64,000 bases of DNA from Anaerolineae bacterium (lineage in GTDB: Bacteria > Chloroflexota > Anaerolineae > Anaerolineales > Anaerolineaceae). The translations under genes were made by a program, and so were the position numbers. Location: the NCBI GenBank assembly GCA_013314735.1, contig JABUFD010000002.1:868001-932000 (forward strand), read 5' to 3'. Numbering within the stretch: position 1 is the first letter of the stretch; every line of letters starts with the position of its first letter. Shown piece by piece: positions 45,662 through 53,691 of the stretch. The notes beneath the pieces are model-generated. The model saw nothing but the letters and a program-made list of their open reading frames with translations, made no database searches and was not told where the DNA came from.

Positions 45662-45675
45662 ATTCACTCCTCCGC

Positions 45676-46476
45676 TTAGATCAGGTTGCGCGCTTTAAGC
45701 AGTTCCACCACGCGGCGTGCGGCTTCACCATAGTCTTCCGGGGCACGGGCGTACACCAGGTCCGCCTTGCGGGTAACCTGCGGGCGGTCGATCTTGACCA
45801 CGCGGGTGGGGGAGCCGTTGAGGCCGAGATTGGCCGGTTCCGCCTCGATTTCTTCGGGTCCCCAGGTGGTGATCTCTGCCCTGGCCGCATTCAGCTTCTG
45901 GCGCAGGGTAGGAAAGCGCGGCGCGGCCACCTCCTTGATCACGGTCAGCACGGCCGGCAGGGGGGTGCGCAGGATTTCAACACCGTCCTCCACCATGCGC
46001 TCAATGCGCAGCTGCCCGGATGGGATCAGGGATACCGCGCTGACATAGGTAGCCAGCGGCAGGTTAAGGAAGGAGGCAATCCCCGGACCGACCTGCCCGG
46101 TGTCGCCGTCGGTGGCGCGCTCACCGCAAATGATCAGGTCAAAGTCGCCGATCTTGCGGATGGCTTGCACCAGTGCATAAGATGTGGCCCAGGTGTCGGA
46201 CCCGGCAAATTGCCGGTGGCTGAGCAGCACGGCATCATCGCACCCCATCGCCAGTGCCTCACGCAGGGCGAACGCCGCATTGGGCGGACCCATGGTGAGG
46301 GCGATCACCTCGCCGCCCTGGTTCTGGTCGCGCAGGCGCAGTGCGGTTTCGATCGCATAGTGGTCGAGGGGGTTGATGATGCTGGCCAGGCCGGAACGCA
46401 GCATGGTTCCAGTTTCAGGGTCCATTTTGACATTGCTGGTCTCAGGCACCTGTTTGATCGGCACAATAATTCGCAT
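45676..46476 (-). CDS. etfB: electron transfer flavoprotein subunit beta
   Basis: A 266-residue protein starting MRIIVPIKQVPETSNVKMDP. DLIICGERATDGDTGQVGP and LPLATYVSAV are the EtfB nucleotide-binding region, and PAVLTVIKEVAAPRFPTL the family tail. It is the smaller half of the flavoprotein dimer. ATG 46476 follows AGAGG by eight bases; the GTG at 46485 overlaps that site. TATAAT on the minus strand at 46579-46584 is the likely operon promoter. The presence of AMP versus a second FAD, which separates housekeeping from bifurcating types, cannot be settled by eye. Confidence 0.93.
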   Translation of the reverse strand: MRIIVPIKQVPETSNVKMDPETGTMLRSGLASIINPLDHYAIETALRLRDQNQGGEVIALTMGPPNAAFALREALAMGCDDAVLLSHRQFAGSDTWATSYALVQAIRKIGDFDLIICGERATDGDTGQVGPGIASFLNLPLATYVSAVSLIPSGQLRIERMVEDGVEILRTPLPAVLTVIKEVAAPRFPTLRQKLNAARAEITTWGPEEIEAEPANLGLNGSPTRVVKIDRPQVTRKADLVYARAPEDYGEAARRVVELLKARNLI

Positions 46477-46485
46477 CGGTTTCAC

Positions 46486-47081
46486 CTCTTTTGCGTGAGT
46501 TTATGGTCAATGGTGGTTATGCCCGGGTTGCCGCCGCTGCTTGGACAGGGGTGTAGACCGGCGCGGCATGACGTAGAAATTATACATGAATTCACCGACA
46601 ATCACTGGTGAGTTTATTGCCCGGTTTTTCCGGGCATATGTATCGGTAAACGGGTGCGACGCCTGCGGTATTCTGTGCTCATTTTTAACGGACAGGCCCC
46701 CGGAGATTGACTGGAAGGCAGGGGTAGCATAAGGCTTTCAGCGGGGTCAGTACCATGAGGTAAGCCAATCGGCAGGCGGACACGAGGCTGCGCCTCGCCG
46801 CGGGAAGGATGAAAGTCCATACGGCATTCTCCTTGATCAGGTTGTTGTCAATACAGTGTAAGGTGAGTACGACTGTTTTATTGATACAGGTCTACCTGTA
46901 TTATAGTGAAAAATCGGGAAAATGGGGAGGTGATTTCGTATTCGTCGGGTGTGCGCATGGAACCGATGGCTGTTTCATTGGATATGGGAAAAATGGGATA
47001 TGTTTTTGACGAATTCTTGACGGATGGGTGCATAATCAATGTAGCAATGGTTGATTAACTGATGAACAGGAGGAATGGCGG
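46486..47081. other. 596-base region without a convincing gene
   Basis: It holds the etfB promoter (TATAAT at 46579-46584 on the minus strand), a GCCCGG-TTTTT-CCGGGC hairpin (46619-46635), a structured GC-rich stretch at about 46650-46830 (with GAGGC-TGC-GCCTC) and an AT-rich part to 47050. Short frames within it do not resemble proteins. TTGACG at 47006-47011 and CATAAT at 47031-47036 probably drive the lipoprotein gene. The structured part could be a relic of a group II intron or an unrecognised RNA; that is a guess. Confidence 0.5.
46884..46901. promoter_or_regulatory. perfect palindrome, candidate operator
   Basis: ATACAGGT-CT-ACCTGTAT, an eight-base inverted repeat with a two-base centre. 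It overlaps the -10-like TATTAT at 46899-46904. It probably binds a dimeric regulator, but no gene obviously starts just after it. Confidence 0.5.
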
Positions 47082-48650
47082 ATGAAATCCAGACGTGTGA
47101 TGATCGGATTCTTAATGGTGATGATGGCATTTTCCATGGCGTGCAGCTGTGGCTTGTTGAACAACATCCTCAACAAGGGAGATGGAGAGCAGGCCGTTGG
47201 CGGTGGGGATGAGGTCAGCCTGGGCGAGGAATTCCGCAGTGATTTCGGCGGATTCGCTTTTCAGCAAATTCCGGGCTATGATACCGAAGAGGCCTTTGGC
47301 ATTGTGCAAATGACCGCTCCCGGCGGCGACGTGCAAAGCGGTCCCGGCATGCTCTTTACTGGTGGTTTGAACACCGAAAAGTTGAGTTTTGAAGATGCGA
47401 TCGGTAACCTTAAGGATTCCACCCCTGATTATGTCTACGAAGAACCGGAAGAGATTGAAGTGGACGGCGAAGATGGCGTCGCGCTTGATTTTACCGGGGT
47501 ATATGAAGGGAAAGACGTGGTGGGGCGGATCGTGATCGTGATGATTGGTGATTATCACCAGTTCATCTGCATGATGGTTGCCCCGCCGGACGATTGGGAT
47601 GAGGTGCAGCCGCTGTATCACTCCGTCCTTGACACGGTGAAATTCTTCGAACCGGACCCCGATGCGCTTGATCTGGGTGAAGGGGAGAGTTGGGAGGAGG
47701 CAGAGGAAGAACCATTGCAGGAACAGGTCTTGCCGACCGCGGCGCCGGTGGCGGTGGAATCTGCCATTATGCGCCAATGGGCTGTGGCGGCGGTGGCCAG
47801 TGACCAGTACGGCGACAATGCCTGGGGAGCGGTGCAGGCGGTGGGTGAACCGGATGTGGATGAATGCGGTGACAGTACCTATGCCTGGGCGGCTCTTTCG
47901 CCCACCTCCTACTCGTGGATCGAACTGACTTACACCACCCCGGTCAACCCGACCGAGATCAACATTTACCAGAACTACAACCCTTCAGCCGTGGTGGAAG
48001 TGGATATCATCACGGTGGACGGCGAGGAATATATCGCCTGGACCGGCACCCCGAAAGAAGTCGATTACTGCCCCGATCTGATGACGATCACGATCGACCT
48101 GGTGGAGCCGCTGGCGGTCAACAAGGTGCGGGTGTATATTGACCAGAGCTATTTCAATGATTGGACCGAAATTGACGCGGTGGAACTGGTGGGCATGCCG
48201 GCCGGTAACGGCCAGCCGCTGGACCAGCCGCAGCCCACGGGCGATGCTGAGACGCCGTGGTCCTTCGGGCTGACCGGGTGCGAAGACCAGATTGTCAATG
48301 GCACCGATGGCTGGCTCGACGTGGACAGCAACCAGTTGATCCTGTTGTTTGACGGCGGCAGCGTGGTGGTGCCCATGCCGGATGACTGGCGGGAACATAA
48401 TTTTATGGAGCTGGGTGCTTTTGTCCCCTGGGAGACGCCGCTGCCCACCGCGCAAATTCAATTCTTCGACCGCGACACCATTTACTACACCGATTCAGGC
48501 AGTATCTGGTGGGATTACGCCGATGCCACTCATATCACCGGCATGTTGGATTTCAAGGCGAGTGAATATGATACATTGAAAATGACCCTGACCAGCCCGG
48601 TGTGCCAGGTGGGGGTGTGGGTGGCCTTCTCCAATATATCGGTGGAATAG
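47082..48650 (+). CDS. lipoprotein with discoidin-like domain
   Basis: A 522-residue secreted lipoprotein. A positively charged signal peptide (MKSRRVMIGFLMVMMAFSMAC) ends in lipobox SMAC with C21. Residues 45-195 form a domain with many acidic residues. From about 225 to 370 there is a discoidin/F5-8 type C-like beta sandwich (WAVAAVASDQYGDNAWGAVQ, then YSWIELTYTTPVNPTEINIY and YFNDWTEIDAVELVG), usual for sugar or surface binding. The last 130 residues form another beta domain. AGGAGG precedes the ATG. Function unknown; likely surface attachment or substrate binding. Confidence 0.75.
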   Translation: MKSRRVMIGFLMVMMAFSMACSCGLLNNILNKGDGEQAVGGGDEVSLGEEFRSDFGGFAFQQIPGYDTEEAFGIVQMTAPGGDVQSGPGMLFTGGLNTEKLSFEDAIGNLKDSTPDYVYEEPEEIEVDGEDGVALDFTGVYEGKDVVGRIVIVMIGDYHQFICMMVAPPDDWDEVQPLYHSVLDTVKFFEPDPDALDLGEGESWEEAEEEPLQEQVLPTAAPVAVESAIMRQWAVAAVASDQYGDNAWGAVQAVGEPDVDECGDSTYAWAALSPTSYSWIELTYTTPVNPTEINIYQNYNPSAVVEVDIITVDGEEYIAWTGTPKEVDYCPDLMTITIDLVEPLAVNKVRVYIDQSYFNDWTEIDAVELVGMPAGNGQPLDQPQPTGDAETPWSFGLTGCEDQIVNGTDGWLDVDSNQLILLFDGGSVVVPMPDDWREHNFMELGAFVPWETPLPTAQIQFFDRDTIYYTDSGSIWWDYADATHITGMLDFKASEYDTLKMTLTSPVCQVGVWVAFSNISVE

Positions 48651-48666
48651 CCAGGTATTTTTGCTG

Positions 48667-48712
48667 CCCAACCCGGGGTTTGCGCAGGATGCAATCCCGG
48701 GTTGGGTGTTTT
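48667..48712 (+). terminator. intrinsic terminator of the lipoprotein gene
   Basis: CCCAACCCGGG (48667-48677) pairs perfectly with CCCGGGTTGGG (48696-48706), followed by TGTTTT. Confidence 0.85.
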
Positions 48713-48782
48713 CCAGCATACGGCTTTTTTTCGGGTATGATTAACCGGAACAGGAATCATCACCCGAAAGGCGGAAGCCGAT

Positions 48783-49478
48783 ATGTACACTACTGGATTG
48801 CTGACCACCCCACTCTCCATACTCTGGATGACCCAGGTTATGTTGGGCACGCACCGGGCAGGGAAAACCTACCGGGGTTTGCCCTCGCGGGGGAACGGCG
48901 TGCTGCTGATGCTGCTGTCATTGGCGCTATTTGGTGGGGGACTGTGGCTGGAATGGCGTGGCAGTATTCCGCCGGAATTGTTTGGTAAACCGATGGCGGG
49001 TTGGATCGAAACCCCGGAACTGCTGGCGCTAATCCGCCTGATCCTTAACCCGCTGATCAGCCTGGGGCTGGCGTGGACGGTTTCCAATGCCAATGACCTG
49101 ATGCACACCCATCAATTGGAGGGGGAAGGCCGCCTGGTGCCGGTGGATGGGTTGGAGGCAGTGATGCAGCGCGGTCGTAAAGGGGGCAGGGCGTATTACG
49201 CAAGGTATCGGTACCTGGGGGAATGGCATGGGCAACAGCAGATTTTCCACGCCCAATACCGGCGGCTGACGGCAGCCCTGAAAAGCGGTGGAAGCCAGCA
49301 GGCGGCGAGAAATTACGTGGTGCTGGTGCTGCCAGGGCTGGAGTGGGTACATCGCCTGCTGGAAACTGAAAGCCTGGGGGCAGGTCAGCAGGCCCGTTAT
49401 CTTTCCATGCTGCTTTCGGAGGAAGGCAGAGATGCTGTGCGGGGGGATGTGCGGGATACTGATACAGGCAACGGGTGA
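48783..49478 (+). CDS. membrane protein of unknown function
   Basis: A 231-residue protein. Hydrophobic stretches at about 5-22, 39-57 and 80-100 suggest two or three membrane segments. The C-terminal half is soluble and basic (RGRKGGRAYYARYRYLG) with a helical tail. I recognise no family or motif. It starts 130 bases after the lipoprotein terminator with a purine-rich site before the ATG. It has its own unit, ending about 50 bases before the permease promoter. Confidence 0.6.
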   Translation: MYTTGLLTTPLSILWMTQVMLGTHRAGKTYRGLPSRGNGVLLMLLSLALFGGGLWLEWRGSIPPELFGKPMAGWIETPELLALIRLILNPLISLGLAWTVSNANDLMHTHQLEGEGRLVPVDGLEAVMQRGRKGGRAYYARYRYLGEWHGQQQIFHAQYRRLTAALKSGGSQQAARNYVVLVLPGLEWVHRLLETESLGAGQQARYLSMLLSEEGRDAVRGDVRDTDTGNG

Positions 49479-49526
49479 GTTGAGGGTAATTTAACCTTAA
49501 AAAATTCACAAACCGCCGCAGACCTA

Positions 49527-49554
49527 TTGCAAATTTTCGTGGATTTGCTATAAT
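49527..49554 (+). promoter_or_regulatory. promoter of the uracil/xanthine permease leader
   Basis: TTGCAA at 49527-49532, a 16-base spacer and TATAAT at 49549-49554. The transcript would begin near 49561 and run about 320 bases before the permease start. Confidence 0.7.
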
Positions 49555-49560
49555 TGCGGC

Positions 49561-49798
49561 AATTTGGGCATACAACAAAAGGGATTTGTATAGACAAGAT
49601 GAACGGCTGGAAATTGAAGAAACGCAAACCAACAGGAGGCCAGGGATGAAAACCCGCGGCGGATTGGAATCAGTGTTTCTTTTTTTCAATCCCCCCATTC
49701 CTGTTTTCTCTTTCAATTTCCCGCATTCCCCCAAAAAACTTCCGTATTGGTCGAACAAAACTCCGTCATTGGCTTTTCAGCCCGGCGGAGTTTTTTTT
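49561..49798 (+). promoter_or_regulatory. long leader with intrinsic terminator (attenuator candidate)
   Basis: Between promoter and permease lies a leader with purine-rich DNA, a pyrimidine-rich tract (about 49677-49738) and a strong terminator: AAAACTCCG (49757-49765) pairs with CGGAGTTTT (49786-49794), an inner GGCT/AGCC stem, and eight T's. A near-repeat of the terminator's left arm, ACTTCCGTATTGG (about 49738-49750), could form an alternative fold. A 16-codon frame MNGWKLKKRKPTGGQG sits in the 5' half. The leader resembles no purine or PyrR element that I can identify. The terminator must be bypassed for expression. Confidence 0.6.
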
Positions 49799-49878
49799 GT
49801 GCCTGGCCGCCTGGCTGGTATCGTGTGTTGTTGAACAATCGAATCAACATTGTATAAAGGTAAAGGAGAGATTTGAAG

Positions 49879-51225
49879 ATGTCTGAAACCAAAAAAGTGA
49901 TCGGCTACCTGCCCCAGGACAAGCCACCCTTCGGCGCCATGCTCAGCCTCGGGCTGCAGCAAGTGCTGACGATGTTCCCTGCCACCGTGCTGGTGGCGAT
50001 CCTCACCAAGTTTGACATCGGTGTCACCCTGCTCGCCTCCGGCCTGGGTACGATCATCGCCCTGCTGGTTGCCAAACGCAAGATCCCCATGTACTACGGT
50101 TCCAGCTTCTCATACCTGGCCGTGATCATGACCGCCATGGCCACCCTCGGCGCGGATTGCACCGATGCCTATTGCCCGAATGTGGTGCGCCTGGTCCAGG
50201 TTGGCATCATCCTGACCGGTGTGTTCAACATCATCATCGGCCTGGTGGTGCAGAAACTGGGCAAGAAAGCCCTCGACCGCGCCCTGCCGCCCATCATCAC
50301 CGGCTCGATGGCGGTTGTGATCGGTATTGCCCTGGCAGGTGTGGCGCTGAATGACGCTTCCAAGCATTGGGGTGTGGCCTTCATCACCCTGATCGCGACG
50401 ATCCTGTTCTCGGTCTTCCTGCGTGGCAAAGGCTTGCTGGGGATGCTCCCGATCCTGTTCGGCGCCATCGTCGGCTACATTGCCGCGGGAGCTTTCGACT
50501 TGATAGACTTCAGCGTGGTCGCCAACGCCGACTGGCTGCGCATTCCGAACTTCACCTTCCCGGCCTTCGGCAGTGGCGAAGCGTGGGGGATGGGCCTCAG
50601 TATCGCCCTGATCGCGATCGCGACCATCCCGGAATCGACCGCCCACCTGTACCAGATGAGCCTGTACATAGACGAACTTGCCAAGGAAATGGGCCGCAAG
50701 GAAATGAAGATCAAAGACCTGATCGGCCTCAACCTGGTGGCCGATGGCGCCAATGATATTGTCAACGGTTTGCTGGGCGGCTGCGCCGGCACCAACTACG
50801 GTGAGAACAACTCGCTGATGGCAATCACCCGCAACTACTCCGTGCCGGTGCTGATCACCGCTGGTGTGATCGCAATCCTGCTGGGTTTCGTCGGCAAGCT
50901 GGCGGGTGTGGTGCAATCCATCCCCACCGCCGTCACCGGCGGCCTCTCGATCTACCTGTTCGGTGTGATTGGCATGCAGGGTGTGGCGCTGATCCAGAGT
51001 GAAAAGGTTGACCTGTTCAGCCCGCGCAACCTGGCAATCGGTGCGGTGATCCTGGTGGCTGGCATCGGCGGCAACATGGGCCTGCCCAACGGCACCTTCC
51101 CCTTCCCGATCCCCGTCCTGTTCCCCAACGGCATCCCCGCCATCGTTTTCGCCGCCATCCTCGGCATCGGCCTCAACGTGATCTTCGAGGTATTCGCCCC
51201 GCAGAAGAAAAAAGAAGCTGCGTAA
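49879..51225 (+). CDS. NCS2-family uracil/xanthine permease
   Basis: A 448-residue transporter with about 14 membrane segments. MLSLGLQQVLTMFPATVLVAIL opens the NCS2 fold (seen in two halves), YYGSSFSYLAVIMTAMA is the first substrate loop, IPESTAHLYQMS holds the conserved Glu of the uracil site and GCAGTNYGENNSLMAIT the NxGxxxxT block. The TNYGENN form favours uracil permease (UraA type) over xanthine. It imports the base with H+ or Na+. ATG 49879 has AAAGGAG ten bases upstream. The leader before it contains a terminator, so expression is probably controlled by attenuation. Confidence 0.92.
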   Translation: MSETKKVIGYLPQDKPPFGAMLSLGLQQVLTMFPATVLVAILTKFDIGVTLLASGLGTIIALLVAKRKIPMYYGSSFSYLAVIMTAMATLGADCTDAYCPNVVRLVQVGIILTGVFNIIIGLVVQKLGKKALDRALPPIITGSMAVVIGIALAGVALNDASKHWGVAFITLIATILFSVFLRGKGLLGMLPILFGAIVGYIAAGAFDLIDFSVVANADWLRIPNFTFPAFGSGEAWGMGLSIALIAIATIPESTAHLYQMSLYIDELAKEMGRKEMKIKDLIGLNLVADGANDIVNGLLGGCAGTNYGENNSLMAITRNYSVPVLITAGVIAILLGFVGKLAGVVQSIPTAVTGGLSIYLFGVIGMQGVALIQSEKVDLFSPRNLAIGAVILVAGIGGNMGLPNGTFPFPIPVLFPNGIPAIVFAAILGIGLNVIFEVFAPQKKKEAA

Positions 51226-51250
51226 GCTGCGTCATCTCCAGGAAGTAACC

Positions 51251-51295
51251 ATCGAGTCCAGGGTTTTCCAACAATCCTGGACTCGATTCTTTTTT
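51251..51295 (+). terminator. intrinsic terminator of the permease gene
   Basis: ATCGAGTCCAGG (51251-51262) pairs perfectly with CCTGGACTCGAT (51276-51287), followed by TCTTTTTT. Confidence 0.9.
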
Positions 51296-51414
51296 AATGG
51301 ATATTTTTCTTTTCTTACCACGAATGGGTGAAGAAAAATGTTAAAGCCATTCGCGGTCGCTGACGGCGTTCAGGCGTGCCATCTGCTCCACGTTCATGGT
51401 GAATGTGTTACTAC

Positions 51415-51765
51415 TTAATTCAAACTCTGGTGAATCTGGGTCAGCAATTCTTTGGCTTCGGGGATGTTGGCGATGAATCCCTGGATGGTTTCGCAGCTTT
51501 CGAATTTGGCGCAGTGGCCGCAGGTGTCCACGCCCTTTTCGCTGGCGCAGGCGCGCACTTTGCACTCGGCACAGTAGCCGATGCGTACCCCATCACCCTT
51601 GCAGCCGGTGCAGCGCACCATCTCCCAGGTGACATTTTGCATCCCCCAATCGGTCATCGCCATCTGGGCGACCTTTTTCAGGGCTTCGATATCATTGGCC
51701 TGCGTCGCCAGCAGCGAGGGGCAGTCGGTGCAGACCAATCCGCAGTAGGCAATCATTTGTTCCAT
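51415..51765 (-). CDS. DUF3795-like cysteine-rich protein
   Basis: A 116-residue protein with ten cysteines: IAYCGLVCTDCPSLLA at the start, then VRCTGCKGDG, YCAECKVRACA and CGHCAKFESC. This is the pattern of the DUF3795 family, thought to bind metal or iron-sulfur clusters, role unknown. ATG 51765 is chosen because AAGGAG precedes it by twelve bases and the family starts here; the frame is open further upstream without resemblance. Monocistronic. Confidence 0.85.
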   Translation of the reverse strand: MEQMIAYCGLVCTDCPSLLATQANDIEALKKVAQMAMTDWGMQNVTWEMVRCTGCKGDGVRIGYCAECKVRACASEKGVDTCGHCAKFESCETIQGFIANIPEAKELLTQIHQSLN

Positions 51766-51971
51766 TGTTTTCGTTTTTCTCCTTCGCAGTAGAAATAATG
51801 TTCTATACATGATAACATTTTCATCTACCTGTGGCAACAGGGAGGGTTGTTTTTTAATGTTAAAAATTCGGTCTCCCCGCCATTCCGCCTGCAATGGTGC
51901 AGCCCGGGCTGCTGCAACCATCCGCGCGGCAGGTTCGTATATAAAGTGAAGGAATGGAAGGAAAGGTTTTT

Positions 51972-53594
51972 ATGCTGCGTGAAGTGTTTGTGTTCTGGTA
52001 TCAACGCCTGTCAATTAATTTTTTGACCGACCCGTATTTCTGGGCGTTTTTCAGCCTGGCGGGGTTGTTCTTCTGGGTGGCGTTCACCAACCTGCGCATC
52101 GGACGCTACCGCCATTATTTTGACCTGGCGAGCATCCTCGTGTTCATCTGCGGGCAGCTGATGCTGGTGATGCCCACCACGGACGGCGAACGCCTGGGGT
52201 GGGGAGCCTGGCGCCTGGTGGTCGGGATGGTGTTCTTTGCCTTCAGCCTGGCGCAGCTGGTGACTGCCTGCCTGTACATGCGCGCCCTGTTCGATCCCGC
52301 CCGGCAAAGCGCCTACACGCGCCTGCTGCGGCGTACCGGCGGTATCTATTCGATGATCCGTTACCCGTTCTTCATCGCTGGCCTCGGTTTCACCGTTGGC
52401 GCGGCGGTTACTTTTAATTCCCTGATCGGATTGGTACTGCAGCCGGTATGGTGGGTGGCATTCTGGATGCTGCTGGCGGTGGAGGCGCGCCAGCTGCGGC
52501 GCGACCTGGGCGGTTACTTTGACCGCTACCAGCAGCGCATGATCCGCGGGCTGCTGCCATGGAAAGCGCTGATCGACCTGGAAGCCCTGCCGGCTTATCC
52601 ATTCAAGAACCTGGTATTCAAGGGCGGTGGGGTGCGCGGGCTGGCATACATCGGCGTGATGCAAGCCCTGGAAGAAAAAGGCATTCTGCCGCAGGTGGAG
52701 CGCGTGGCCGGCACCTCGGCTGGCGCGATTGTTGCCACATTTGCCGCGATGCGCATCCACCACGGTGAGTGGGCGCCGCTGCTGCGCAGTTTTGACCGCT
52801 ACACGGTGATGAACCGTGACGGCGGCCGGTTCAAGCTGCGCAATCTGGCGCGCTTGGAGAGTGATTACGGCCTGTTCCCCACCGACAGCTTCTATGAATG
52901 GCTGCAGGCGTTGATCGCGGAGCACTGCCAGGGCAATGGCCTGGCTACCTTCCGTGACTTTCAGCGCATGGGGCACCTGGATCTGTCTGTGGTGGCCTCC
53001 GACCTGACCACGCGCCAGGAAGTTGTGTTCAGCCTGAATACCACCCCCGATACACCGGTGGCGGATGCGGTGCGCATGTCAATGTCCATTCCGTTGTATT
53101 TCACCGCGCTGCGCCACAATGGACGGCAATTTCTGGACCCAAAACAATCCGGCAGCGGCAGCCTGTTTGTGGATGGCGGCCTGTTCAATAACTTCCCCAT
53201 CCACCTGTTCGACGGGCAGGAATTTTCCAGAAACAACCCGTGGTATCTCAATCGCATCAACTGGCAGACCCTGGGTTTTTACCTGTACCCGGAAAAACCG
53301 TTATCGGCCGATGCACGCGAAGTGCGGCATTTCATCGACTATCTTTCGTTGTTGATGAATAATGTGATGTTGGCGCAAGGCACCCAGGCTTTTGACGCCA
53401 GCACGGTTGATCAACGGCGCTCCGTGAAGATCAGCGACTGCGGCATCAGTGCCACTGATTTTGAAGCAGTGCTGCCGACCGCGCAGTTTGACCAGTTGGT
53501 GCGCTCCGGCTACGAGAGTACCATCGAATACCTGGAGAGTTACCAGCTGCCGATTGAGGGTAATCCGGCCATTCTAACCGCTGATTCCTGGTGA
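51972..53594 (+). CDS. membrane (ICMT-like) domain fused to patatin-like phospholipase
   Basis: A 540-residue fusion. The first ~200 residues have five or six membrane segments and the stretch GGIYSMIRYPFFIAGLGF followed by EARQLRRDLGGYFDRYQQR, which resembles isoprenylcysteine methyltransferase/PEMT-like proteins. A patatin lipase domain follows: FKGGGVRGLAYIGVM (oxyanion loop), AGTSAGAIVA (nucleophile Ser near 245) and LFVDGGLFNNFP (catalytic Asp near 400). The lipase would lie at the cytoplasmic membrane face and cleave acyl lipids. ATG 51972 has AAGGAAAGG just upstream; the ATG 18 bases earlier contains that site. Ends at a strong terminator. Confidence 0.82.
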   Translation: MLREVFVFWYQRLSINFLTDPYFWAFFSLAGLFFWVAFTNLRIGRYRHYFDLASILVFICGQLMLVMPTTDGERLGWGAWRLVVGMVFFAFSLAQLVTACLYMRALFDPARQSAYTRLLRRTGGIYSMIRYPFFIAGLGFTVGAAVTFNSLIGLVLQPVWWVAFWMLLAVEARQLRRDLGGYFDRYQQRMIRGLLPWKALIDLEALPAYPFKNLVFKGGGVRGLAYIGVMQALEEKGILPQVERVAGTSAGAIVATFAAMRIHHGEWAPLLRSFDRYTVMNRDGGRFKLRNLARLESDYGLFPTDSFYEWLQALIAEHCQGNGLATFRDFQRMGHLDLSVVASDLTTRQEVVFSLNTTPDTPVADAVRMSMSIPLYFTALRHNGRQFLDPKQSGSGSLFVDGGLFNNFPIHLFDGQEFSRNNPWYLNRINWQTLGFYLYPEKPLSADAREVRHFIDYLSLLMNNVMLAQGTQAFDASTVDQRRSVKISDCGISATDFEAVLPTAQFDQLVRSGYESTIEYLESYQLPIEGNPAILTADSW

Positions 53595-53626
53595 GAACCT
53601 TCTTCGGTTGGCAGATCTGATTAATG

Positions 53627-53662
53627 AAAACCCCGGAAATCGGTTCACCATTCCGGGGTTTT
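53627..53662. terminator. bidirectional terminator
   Basis: AAAACCCCGGAA (53627-53638) pairs perfectly with TTCCGGGGTTTT (53651-53662), 12-base loop, between the convergent patatin and CPBP-like genes. Confidence 0.88.
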
Positions 53663-53691
53663 TGCTATCGGGTAGAAAATGGATGGAAGTT

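Noticed and set aside
46800-46830. GATGAAAGTCC resembling the GAGGAAAGUCC core of RNase P RNA
   Set aside because: The other conserved blocks of RNase P RNA are not found within 400 bases on either side.
49600-49660. PyrR binding site or purine riboswitch before the permease
   Set aside because: AACAGGAGGCCAGG only loosely resembles the PyrR loop, and the conserved junction bases of purine riboswitches are missing.
49586-49834. 62- to 82-residue frames in the permease leader
   Set aside because: They run through the pyrimidine tract and the terminator hairpin, giving Phe/Pro-rich products without resemblance to proteins.
51341-51397. Eighteen-codon frame MNVEQMARLNAVSDREWL on the minus strand after the DUF3795 gene
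   Set aside because: Too short, no ribosome-binding site; possibly the relic of a lost gene end, but nothing supports it.
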